Assembly: GCA_016926135.1 (NCBI GenBank)
Contig: JAFGPH010000243.1
Span: 1-8,119, forward strand
From: Deltaproteobacteria bacterium
Lineage (GTDB): Bacteria > Desulfobacterota > DSM-4660 > Desulfatiglandales > HGW-15
DNA: 8,119 bases
Direction: 5' to 3'
Positions 1-5,626 of this stretch are shown one piece after another. Below the pieces are notes generated by a model. That model ran no database searches, was not told the DNA's origin, and worked only from the letters and a program-made list of their open reading frames with translations. A program made the translations under genes and the position numbers. The number at the start of each line of letters is the position of its first letter. Position 1 is the stretch's first letter.

Positions 1-155
1 CAACATCACGGGGGCGGTAAGGGGCAGAGGAGAAAGATGCGTTGCGGCCCTGAGAGACCACCCCCCGACCTCCCTGTTGGGCGTTCCTGTGGCCGCGGCA
101 TCATGGTAAAGTCAACGTTGAGACACCACACTGGCAGGCCGCTGTAATCAGCAAC
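1..155. other. Downstream flank of the ior operon, no gene seen
   Basis: This stretch follows the stop codon of the nucleotidyltransferase gene. Short reading frames exist on both strands but none has a ribosome binding site, plausible length or recognisable protein. I looked for a hairpin followed by a T run on the minus strand to end the operon and found none. Short GC-rich palindromes such as CCGCGG near 93-98 lack a T tract. The operon may therefore end by another mechanism or continue beyond the window. Confidence 0.5.
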
Positions 156-776
156 CTAGTCAACAATGTCCCGAAATACCAAGTTGCGGACCGCCTCGTA
201 GTCCTCGGGGGTGTCGATATCCAGGTCCTGATAGGTATCCCCCGGGTCCACCAGGCAAAGCTCCTCGGGGAATCGGGCAAAGAGGTCCCGTGCCCCGACA
301 TCGCCCTCCAACCGATGAAGGTCGGGATAAAACCTGCGGTCCAGGATAACCGGATGGGATCTTCCCGTCTTTGTCCTCACGGCGCCCAGGGCCTGGCCCG
401 AGGCCCGGTATTGACGGATAAGAAGGTTGATGAGATCGGATGTGATGTACGGCATGTCCCCCAGAATGACCATCACGTGGTCAAAGTCCTCCTCCACCTC
501 TCGCAACCCGCACAAGAGGGAGGAACTGATGCCTTTTCGGTAACCCGCGTTTTCCAGGACGGTGAGCTTCGGGTGATTGAGGTCGGTGTCGAGATGCTCC
601 CGGATCTCCTGTGCCCTGTGACCCAGAACCAGCACAACACGGTCCAGTTTCGATCGAAGGGTTTGTTCAAGGGCGTGGTCGAGGAGGGAGGCATCCCCGA
701 AAGGCAACAGCTGTTTGGGCCTCCCCATGCGGGAGGAGGTGCCTGCCGCCAGAAGGAGCCCCGCCACCCTGTTCAT
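156..776 (-). CDS. MocA/MobA-like nucleotidyltransferase (NTP_transf_3 family)
   Basis: A 206-residue protein with the fold signature of molybdenum cofactor cytidylyl- or guanylyltransferases, which transfer an NMP from CTP or GTP to the pterin phosphate in the cytoplasm. Seen in the sequence: the N-terminal nucleotide-binding loop LLLAAGTSSRMGRPKQLL (residues 7-24, with R16 and K21), the metal-binding GDMP (106-109, D107), GDVGAR (158-163) and the C-terminal DIDTPEDY (186-193). The LAAG-S-RMG-PK form is closer to MocA (CTP) than to MobA, but specificity cannot be settled here. The ATG at 776 overlaps the iorB stop (ATGA) and has a GGAGG about 10 nt upstream, so translation is probably coupled to iorB. 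The frame stays open upstream to 1451, but that part is antisense-like noise within iorB. It is unusual as the last gene of an ior operon, because IOR itself carries no molybdenum. Other sugar or alcohol nucleotidyltransferase roles remain possible. Confidence 0.88.
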   Translation of the reverse strand: MNRVAGLLLAAGTSSRMGRPKQLLPFGDASLLDHALEQTLRSKLDRVVLVLGHRAQEIREHLDTDLNHPKLTVLENAGYRKGISSSLLCGLREVEEDFDHVMVILGDMPYITSDLINLLIRQYRASGQALGAVRTKTGRSHPVILDRRFYPDLHRLEGDVGARDLFARFPEELCLVDPGDTYQDLDIDTPEDYEAVRNLVFRDIVD

Positions 777-1342
777 GCGTTTTCTTCCTCCATGCCTTTC
801 CTGAGCCCCGCATCGAAGATCCTGAGATTGGTTTCCCGGAAACGCTCCGGGCTGATCCTTTCGATAGTCGCCCTCAGTTCCTGAGGGCTGACCGGCCCCT
901 CCCCAAAGGCGGTATAGTACCCCAGGAGGGCCAGATTGGAGGAAAGGGGTGCCCCCAGTTCCCGGGCGATCCGCCCTGCCGCCACGCCACGAGAGACGAT
1001 CTCCCTGCCCGTGAGGTAGTTCCTCACTTCTTCCCTCGGAAAGGAGGGGGAAGCCGTGTTTGCGTAAAGCCGGCTCCTCCTGGCGAGGAAGGGCAGGCTC
1101 CGGTACCCCTCTGTCTCGTCGAGGGCTAGCAGGAAGTGGGCGGAATCGCTTCTCACCAGTGAACCGTTGATCTCTCCGAGCCTGAGGTGGGAGACAACCG
1201 ACCCCCCTCTCTGGGCCATGCCGTGGGTCTCGGCGCCCATCACGTTGTAGCCCTTTTCCAGGGCCGCTTGGGCCAGCACCTTGGTCATAAACAGGATCCC
1301 CTGACCGCCCAAACCGCAAAGCACGATGTTGATCGCATCCAT
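773..1342 (-). CDS. iorB: Indolepyruvate:ferredoxin oxidoreductase, beta subunit
   Basis: A 189-residue small subunit of the aryl-pyruvate oxidoreductase, equivalent to the gamma domain of 2-oxoacid:ferredoxin oxidoreductases (POR family). With IorA it converts indolepyruvate, phenylpyruvate or hydroxyphenylpyruvate plus CoA to aryl-acetyl-CoA, CO2 and reduced ferredoxin in the cytoplasm. Seen: the N-terminal glycine-rich GLGGQG (residues 10-15) and the family hallmark ETHGMAQRGGSV (38-49) followed by a basic beta strand. The length is typical for IorB (about 190-200). The start ATG shares one base with the iorA stop (TGATG), and a GGAGGT lies about 12 nt upstream inside the end of iorA. The stop overlaps the next start by ATGA. 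This tight chain implies fixed subunit ratios from one mRNA. No truncation or missing motif is visible. Confidence 0.95.
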   Translation of the reverse strand: MDAINIVLCGLGGQGILFMTKVLAQAALEKGYNVMGAETHGMAQRGGSVVSHLRLGEINGSLVRSDSAHFLLALDETEGYRSLPFLARRSRLYANTASPSFPREEVRNYLTGREIVSRGVAAGRIARELGAPLSSNLALLGYYTAFGEGPVSPQELRATIERISPERFRETNLRIFDAGLRKGMEEENA

Positions 1343-3210
1343 CAGTGTTCTTCCACCTCCTCAATGGCCCCTTTGGGGCAGATCTGAAGACACACGCCGC
1401 AATCGGAGCAAATCGTCCTGTTGATGTTGGTCCTTCCCAGTTCCTCGTCATGATAGAGGGCGGGGCACTCGAATCGATCCAGGCAGAAATTGCACTGGGC
1501 GCACTTGTCGGTGACGGTCACCTTCTTCTTCCGGGTAATCGCCTGGCCCCTGTAAGCGATCAGGCAGGGGTGCCGGGCCACCAGGACGGCTATGCCCCCC
1601 TCCGGTTCTTTGACATATTCGGCGGCCTTCTTGAGAGACTCCACCATCCTGGGGATATCGTAGGGGTCCAGGACCTCGATGTAGTCCACACCACAACCTG
1701 CAACCACCCTTTCCAGGGAGATGGCCTTGCCCTCGCTCCCATCCGCCCGAATGCCGAGGGCGGGGGTCGGCTGCATGCCGGTCATGGCTGTCGTCAGGTT
1801 GTCCAGGATAACCAGGATGAACCTCGCACCGTTGTAAACCGCATTCACGAGGCCGGCGGTTCCGGAATGAAAGAAGGTGGAGTCCCCGATCGTGGCTACG
1901 ACAGGCCTCTCCTCCCGGTCCTGGGCAAAGGAATGATAGAAGCCTGAGGCCATGGTGATGGCCGCCCCCATGTCCAGGCATGTATCGACCGCCCCCAGGT
2001 TGAGCCCGAGGGTGTAGCACCCGATATCGGAGGTGAAAATGGCCTTGGGTCTGGCCTTCCGGATGGCAAAAAAGGCGGCCCTGTGGGGGCATCCGGGACA
2101 CAGGGTAGGTTTGCGCACCGGGAGTTGAAGTCCCTTGACGAGATCCAGGGCCGGCTGGTCATCGACCTCACGCAACGGATTCAGTTCCCGTTCCTTGAGA
2201 ACCCTGTTCACGACCCTGTGGATCACCTCGGGAACCATTTCCCCTTCTGCGGGTACGTGGCCGGAGATCCGCCCCAACACCTTCTGGCCGTTCCTCAGGA
2301 GGTATTCGATCAGGGTGTCCGTTTCTTCGAGAACCAGCACCCGCTCGCAAGCGGCCATGAACACGGTAGCCAGGGACTCCGGGAAGGGGAAGGGGGTCCC
2401 GATCTTGAGCACGGGGATATCGGAGCGACCCTCCTCCAGAAGGAGATCGTGAATGACCGCATAGGGAATACCTCCGGCAATAATCCCCAGGGGGTAACTC
2501 TTGCCCGCTTCCAGGGAGTGGAAATTGTGCCGGGTGAGGGTTTCGAATCTCCCGGCGATCTCCACCAGTTTTCGGTTCAGTTCGCCGTGGAGGAGCAGCC
2601 GGAAACGAGGGGTGGCCGCCCATCTCATGGGATCCTTTTCAAAGGAACCCTTACGGTCCGGCCTGGGGATTTCACCAAAGGCGATATTCTGGCGGGCATG
2701 ACAGACCCGGATGGCCGGTCTCAGGATCACGGGGATCCTGAACTCCTCGGAGATCGCAAAGGCCACCTCCACCATCTCCCTCGCCTCCTGGGGAGTGGAA
2801 GGGTCCAGGACAGGCACCTTGGCGAGACGCGCCATGAAACGCGTATCCTGTTCGGTCTGTGAGGAATGAGGTCCGGGGTCGTCGCAGGAGATGATCACCA
2901 ACCCGCCCACGGTGCCCAGGTAGGCGGCACTCATCAGGGAGTCGGCCGCCACATTGAGGCCCACCTGCTTCATGCAGCAGGCTGCCCTCTTGCCGGTCAC
3001 GGAGGCCGCGAAGGCGTTGTCCAGCGCGACCTTCTCGTTGGTGGACCACTCAACGTAGGTGTTGAGGTTTTCCGACTTGACCAGGCGGATCACCTCCGGC
3101 AGGATCTCAGAACTCGGAGTGCCGGGGTAGGATGTCACGACCTGACAACCGGATTCCAGTAGCCCCAGGGCGACAGCCCCGTTTCCTAGGAGGATCTCGA
3201 CTCTCGGCAT
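1342..3210 (-). CDS. iorA: Indolepyruvate:ferredoxin oxidoreductase, alpha subunit
   Basis: The large subunit, 622 residues, of the usual length for IorA. It binds thiamine diphosphate and two [4Fe-4S] clusters and decarboxylates aryl pyruvates. Seen: N-terminal YPGTPSSE pyrimidine-domain motif, the conserved stretch around NEKVALDNAFAASVTGKRA, SDIGCYTLG, the TPP/Mg motif GDSTFFHSG (G442-D443) with DNLTTAMTG after it, and a C-terminal ferredoxin domain. Its first cysteine set is C570, C573, C576, C582 with the long last gap common in IorA; the second is C601, C604, C607, C611 in classic CxxCxxCxxxCP form. I chose the ATG at 3210 because MPRVEILLGNGAVALG matches the usual IorA N-terminus. An in-frame TTG at 3243 would add 11 lysine/arginine-rich residues and overlap the upstream gene by 32 bp. 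The chosen start lies 1 bp after the upstream stop, with an AAGGAG about 14 nt before it. Confidence 0.95.
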   Translation of the reverse strand: MPRVEILLGNGAVALGLLESGCQVVTSYPGTPSSEILPEVIRLVKSENLNTYVEWSTNEKVALDNAFAASVTGKRAACCMKQVGLNVAADSLMSAAYLGTVGGLVIISCDDPGPHSSQTEQDTRFMARLAKVPVLDPSTPQEAREMVEVAFAISEEFRIPVILRPAIRVCHARQNIAFGEIPRPDRKGSFEKDPMRWAATPRFRLLLHGELNRKLVEIAGRFETLTRHNFHSLEAGKSYPLGIIAGGIPYAVIHDLLLEEGRSDIPVLKIGTPFPFPESLATVFMAACERVLVLEETDTLIEYLLRNGQKVLGRISGHVPAEGEMVPEVIHRVVNRVLKERELNPLREVDDQPALDLVKGLQLPVRKPTLCPGCPHRAAFFAIRKARPKAIFTSDIGCYTLGLNLGAVDTCLDMGAAITMASGFYHSFAQDREERPVVATIGDSTFFHSGTAGLVNAVYNGARFILVILDNLTTAMTGMQPTPALGIRADGSEGKAISLERVVAGCGVDYIEVLDPYDIPRMVESLKKAAEYVKEPEGGIAVLVARHPCLIAYRGQAITRKKKVTVTDKCAQCNFCLDRFECPALYHDEELGRTNINRTICSDCGVCLQICPKGAIEEVEEH

Positions 3211-3211
3211 G

Positions 3212-3487
3212 CTAGCTCTTTTCGCTCCTTTTCGCCTTTTCAATCAGTTCCACCAAGGTGAGCACCTTGGGTTTGGGAGGTCCTTGGAAAAGACCGTCCC
3301 ATTCCTCGGATTGAAGCTCCTTACGCAACAGGTCTTCTACCAGAAAATGATCATACCAGCAATCCATGACCTTGAAGCAGGGAAGGCCCTTGTTTTCCCA
3401 ACGGCAGTAAGAGAAAGGGACCTGATGACCCAGCCTGGGGCATCGGATCTGGTAATCGTCTCCGGGTGGGGTGCTGTCTTTTTTCAT
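3212..3487 (-). CDS. Small four-cysteine protein, unknown function, heads the ior operon
   Basis: A 91-residue soluble protein that I do not recognise with confidence. It has no signal peptide or membrane segment. Four cysteines lie in the first half: C16, C28, C37 and C43 (C-x11-C-x8-C-x5-C), within an aromatic-rich segment containing CPRLGH (16-21), FSYCRW (25-30) and DCWYDHF (42-48). This could bind a metal such as zinc or an Fe-S cluster, although the spacing is not that of a ferredoxin. The second half is charged and helical in character, ending in PPKPKVLTLVELIEKAKR. The start at 3487 has AAGGG about 7 nt upstream. The stop is 1 bp before the iorA start, so co-transcription and probably translational coupling are expected. 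That placement suggests a role with IOR (electron transfer, cluster or cofactor handling, or regulation), but this is inference only. Confidence 0.82.
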   Translation of the reverse strand: MKKDSTPPGDDYQIRCPRLGHQVPFSYCRWENKGLPCFKVMDCWYDHFLVEDLLRKELQSEEWDGLFQGPPKPKVLTLVELIEKAKRSEKS

Positions 3488-3528
3488 GGCAATCCCTTCT
3501 GGTGGCTTCGTAAGAGGTCAGCCACAAC

Positions 3529-3570
3529 CACAAAGAAAAGGGCCGGAGGCCACGTCGCCGGGCCTCCGGC
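3529..3570 (-). terminator. Intrinsic terminator 2 between trpB2 and the ior operon
   Basis: A perfect 10-bp inverted repeat, GCCGGAGGCC at 3542-3551 and GGCCTCCGGC at 3561-3570, encloses a 9-nt loop. On the minus strand the stem is followed by CCTTTTCTTTG (rc of 3531-3541), as expected for a Rho-independent terminator of minus-strand transcription. It lies about 55 nt before the start of the small cysteine gene, so it could also act as an attenuator for the ior operon. On the plus strand no T run follows it. Confidence 0.68.
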
Positions 3571-3584
3571 GGAAATCCTGTAAG

Positions 3585-3643
3585 AAAAAACGAACCGCCC
3601 ACCCCGGTTCCTCCTCCCTGAAGGGAGAGAACGGGGGTGGGGG
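3585..3643 (-). terminator. Intrinsic terminator 1 downstream of trpB2
   Basis: A long imperfect GC-rich hairpin: the left arm at about 3598-3619 begins CCCACCCCGG, the right arm at about 3623-3642 reads GAACGGGGGTGGG near its outer end, and the two are joined by a tiny GAA-type loop. On the minus strand it is followed after about 7 nt by six Ts (rc of 3585-3590). It sits about 45 nt past the trpB2 stop and is the first of two tandem hairpins. Confidence 0.7.
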
Positions 3644-3685
3644 CGCTGCGCGAATCGGGCAGAAAGGTTTTCCCGGACCAGCCCA

Positions 3686-5071
3686 CTAGACCTTGCTGGG
3701 TGTGTACTGCCTGGGCTTCGGCAAAGGGTCAATGTCGGCAAGGGCCCTGTGTATCTCCTCCTCGGGCAGGGCGTGGTCTGCCAGTTTACCTCTCAGAAAG
3801 GCTTCATAGGCGGCCATATCCACCAGGCCGTGGCCGCTCCAGTTGAAGAGGATCACCTTCTCTTTCCCTTCTTCCCTGGCTTTGATGGCCTCGCGAATCA
3901 CCACGGCAATGGCATGGTCCGTTTCAGGGGCGCTGATGAAACCCTCCGTCCTGGCAAAGGTGATCCCGGCCTGGAAGGTCTCCAGTTGCTGCACGGCCTC
4001 GGCCCGGATCACCCCGTCCAGGATAAGCTGGCTTACGAGGGGCGCCATACCGTGATACCTGAGCCCGCCCGCATGGATGGGTGCGGGCACGAAGGAGTGT
4101 CCCAGGGTATGCATGGGCAGGAGGGGGGTCATTTGCACCGTATCCCCGAAGTCATAGGCAAAGGGCCCCCTGGTCATGGTGGGGCACGATGCCGGCTCCA
4201 CGGCAATGATGTCGATCTGTTTCCCGTGGATCTTGTCCCTCGCAAAGGGGAAGGCGTGACCGGCGAAGTTGCTGCCGCCCCCGGCACACCCGATGATCAC
4301 ATCCGGGTAATCACCGGCAATGGCCATCTGCTTCAGGCACTCCAGGCCGTTGACGGTCTGGTGCAGCATGACATGGTTCAACACGCTGCCCAGGGAGTAT
4401 TTGGTGTCGGGGTCCATGACGGCCGCTTCCACGGCCTCGCTGATGGCAATGCCCAGGCTCCCGGGAGAATCGGGGTTCTCGGCGAGTATGCCCTGTCCCG
4501 CCTTGGTCTCCGTGCTGGGGCTGGCGATGCAGGTTGCCCCCCAGGTCTCCATCATGATGCGGCGGTAGGGTTTCTGGTTGAAACTGATCTTCACCATGAA
4601 GACCTTGCACTCAAGCCCGTAGAAGGCACACGCCATGGAGAGGGCGCTTCCCCACTGGCCCGCGCCGGTCTCCGTGGTGATTTTCTTGGTTCCGGAGATC
4701 TTGTTGTAGTAGGCCTGTGGCACCGCGGTGTTGGGCTTGTGGCTTCCGGCAGGGCTCACCCCCTCGTTCTTGAAGTAGATCCTGGCAGGGGTCTTGAGAT
4801 GTTTCTCCAGACTGTACGCCCGGTAAAGGGGCGTGGGTCTCCACATCAGGTACTTTTCCAGAACCCCTTCAGGGATGTCGATGAATCTCTCCGGACTCAC
4901 CTCCTGCAGGATCAGGGGCATGGGAAAGATAGGAGACAGGTCGTCCGGGCCGACCGGTTGCCCTGTTCCCGGGTGAAGCGGAGGTTCCATGGGCGTAGGC
5001 ATATCGGCCATGATGTTGTACCATTGTCGGGGCAACTCGGACTCGGGTAATACAATCTTTTTCACCTCCAT
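3686..5071 (-). CDS. trpB: Tryptophan synthase beta chain, TrpB2-type PLP enzyme
   Basis: A 461-residue fold-type II PLP enzyme. TrpB joins indole and L-serine to give tryptophan; TrpB2 homologs often occur without trpA and are thought to work in indole salvage or as serine deaminases. Seen: the PLP lysine K112 in GSHKPNTA, the catalytic glutamate E134 in TETGAGQWG (TrpB2 has GQW where TrpB1 has GQH), the phosphate-binding loop GCAGGGSN (C262-N268) and the C-terminal [10 protein letters not shown]. The long N-terminal segment (about 80 residues before the WRPTPL motif) is also TrpB2-like. I chose the ATG at 5071 because AAAAGGAGG lies 4 nt upstream; an in-frame ATG at 5146 has no ribosome binding site and adds 25 unconserved residues. 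No trpA or other trp gene is in the window. The gene has its own promoter and is separated from the ior operon by two terminators. Confidence 0.93.
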   Translation of the reverse strand: MEVKKIVLPESELPRQWYNIMADMPTPMEPPLHPGTGQPVGPDDLSPIFPMPLILQEVSPERFIDIPEGVLEKYLMWRPTPLYRAYSLEKHLKTPARIYFKNEGVSPAGSHKPNTAVPQAYYNKISGTKKITTETGAGQWGSALSMACAFYGLECKVFMVKISFNQKPYRRIMMETWGATCIASPSTETKAGQGILAENPDSPGSLGIAISEAVEAAVMDPDTKYSLGSVLNHVMLHQTVNGLECLKQMAIAGDYPDVIIGCAGGGSNFAGHAFPFARDKIHGKQIDIIAVEPASCPTMTRGPFAYDFGDTVQMTPLLPMHTLGHSFVPAPIHAGGLRYHGMAPLVSQLILDGVIRAEAVQQLETFQAGITFARTEGFISAPETDHAIAVVIREAIKAREEGKEKVILFNWSGHGLVDMAAYEAFLRGKLADHALPEEEIHRALADIDPLPKPRQYTPSKV

Positions 5072-5214
5072 ATTTCCTCCTTTTCTGTTTGGTGGTTGAT
5101 GGTGGGACCCAAGAAGACTGGGCGTCGTGACCGGCCCGCCCTCCATCCGCGAACTGAATGCTTACCCCCATTCTCTGGGATCTCCACGGAAAGGCTGGGC
5201 ATGGCTTTGCGCAT
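5062..5214 (-). other. Possible upstream ORF overlapping the trpB2 start
   Basis: A 50-codon frame in the trpB2 leader starts at the ATG at 5214 with GGAG 7 nt upstream and ends at a TGA at 5062-5064, overlapping the trpB2 start in another frame. Its product is arginine-rich and unlike a known family. It holds two scattered tryptophan codons, not the tandem run of a classic trp leader peptide. The GGAG lies in the 3' arm of the CTCCG/CGGAG hairpin at 5222-5235. It may be chance; if translated it could couple to trpB2 initiation. Confidence 0.15.
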
Positions 5215-5330
5215 GAACAGGCTCCGACTGCGGAGAGGGGGTTGATGCCAAAAGGGTTATGAACTGGAGGAATGTTTACCCGAAATGGGAAAGACAAGAA
5301 CGCACGGCCAACTGAAATTCTCAAGTAAGA

Positions 5331-5359
5331 CGTATACCTTAGAAGATTGCGGCTGTCAA
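5331..5359 (-). promoter_or_regulatory. Sigma70-like promoter of trpB2
   Basis: On the minus strand a perfect -35 TTGACA (5354-5359) is followed by a 17-bp spacer and TATACG (5331-5336, four of six matches to TATAAT). Transcription would begin near 5324, leaving about 250 nt of untranslated leader before the trpB2 ATG at 5071. Confidence 0.6.
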
Positions 5360-5384
5360 GACCTTTTCTGGGCCACCAGGAGGG

Positions 5385-5395
5385 GGCACAGTGCC
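5385..5395. repeat. GGCAC-A-GTGCC palindrome, possible operator
   Basis: A perfect 5-bp inverted repeat with a single central base. Its centre lies about 66 bp upstream of the predicted trpB2 transcription start, a position suited to an activator. No further copy was noticed nearby, so the functional call is weak. Confidence 0.25.
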
Positions 5396-5466
5396 AGGAA
5401 ATGCTCGCCGAACGGGGGTGGGCTTTTGACCCTGCGCCTTCCCTTCATCGCCTCGAGAAAAACAGG

Positions 5467-5500
5467 TCCGGCCGGATCATGCCACCCCGGGAATCCGGAT
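5467..5500. repeat. Paired CCGGAT palindromes upstream of the ATPase promoter
   Basis: TCCGGCCGGA (5467-5476) and ATCCGGAT (5493-5500) are perfect palindromes, and CCGGAT occurs in direct orientation at 5472 and 5495. The centres are 25 bp apart and would lie near -85 and -60 relative to the predicted ATPase transcription start. They may be regulator binding sites; GC-rich chance palindromes are the alternative. Confidence 0.25.
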
Positions 5501-5521
5501 GACATTCGGTTACGATTTGAC

Positions 5522-5550
5522 TTCAAAAGGAGCGCAAGGTGGTCTAAAAT
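5522..5550 (+). promoter_or_regulatory. Candidate sigma70-like promoter of the GAF-ATPase gene
   Basis: TTCAAA (5522-5527, four of six to TTGACA), a 17-bp spacer and TAAAAT (5545-5550, five of six to TATAAT). Transcription would start near 5557, giving a leader of about 70 nt. A better-looking TTGACT at 5517 is 22 bp from the same -10, which is too far. Confidence 0.38.
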
Positions 5551-5590
5551 GCGTGAGGGATGACAAACGGGCCATCTTGGAGAACGGCCA

Positions 5591-5624
5591 TGCCCTCCAG
5601 GGCAAGGATCAGTAGAGGAGGAGG
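5591..5624 (+). promoter_or_regulatory. Inverted repeat and ribosome binding site of the GAF-ATPase gene
   Basis: TGCCCT-CC-AGGGCA (5591-5604) is a 6-bp inverted repeat 11 nt before a long purine Shine-Dalgarno run, GAGGAGGAGG at 5615-5624. The CCCTCC at 5593-5598 is complementary to GGAGG in the ribosome binding site, so the leader could fold either as the short hairpin or as an RBS-masking one. The complementarity is visible; a switching role is inference. Confidence 0.35.
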
Positions 5625-5626
5625 AA

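Larger units (their letters stand above)
5072..5626. other. 555-bp divergent intergenic region
   Basis: This region separates trpB2 (minus) from the GAF-ATPase gene (plus). It holds a strong trpB2 promoter at 5331-5359, a roughly 250-nt trpB2 leader with a small hairpin at 5222-5235, a palindrome at 5385-5395, two CCGGAT-containing palindromes at 5467-5500, a weaker plus-strand promoter at 5522-5550 and an inverted repeat at 5591-5604 before the ATPase ribosome binding site. A 92-codon plus-strand frame at 5285-5563 lacks a recognisable product and spans the promoters, so I do not call it a gene. I recognise no known riboswitch or T-box signature in the leader. Confidence 0.6.

Noticed and set aside
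777..1451. In-frame upstream extension of the nucleotidyltransferase to 1451
   Set aside because: It lies entirely over iorB and the iorA end, encodes Arg/Pro/Gly-rich noise, and the ATG at 776 with its own ribosome binding site starts exactly at the family N-terminus.
3211..3243. TTG start for iorA at 3243
   Set aside because: The extra 11 residues are basic and not part of the IorA N-terminus, and they overlap the upstream gene. The ATG at 3210 fits both the family and the operon spacing.
3749..5050. A 433-codon plus-strand frame opposite trpB2
   Set aside because: It is a shadow of trpB2, with a His/Gly-rich product and no recognisable motif.
5072..5146. ATG start for trpB2 at 5146
   Set aside because: There is no ribosome binding site, and the added segment translates the real Shine-Dalgarno region. 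The ATG at 5071 has AAAAGGAGG just upstream.
5072..5324. T-box, trp attenuator or known riboswitch in the trpB2 leader
   Set aside because: I saw no T-box core, no run of Trp codons and no terminator hairpin with a T run in the leader.
5538..5552. Possible sigma54 promoter (GG...GC) before the ATPase gene, as is common for pilus genes
   Set aside because: The GG and GC dinucleotides are separated by 8 or 11 bp, not the required 10, and neither the TGGCAC nor the TTGC element is present.
5285..5563. A 92-codon plus-strand frame in the divergent region
   Set aside because: It has no plausible ribosome binding site or family, and it overlaps the trpB2 promoter, the palindromes and the ATPase promoter.
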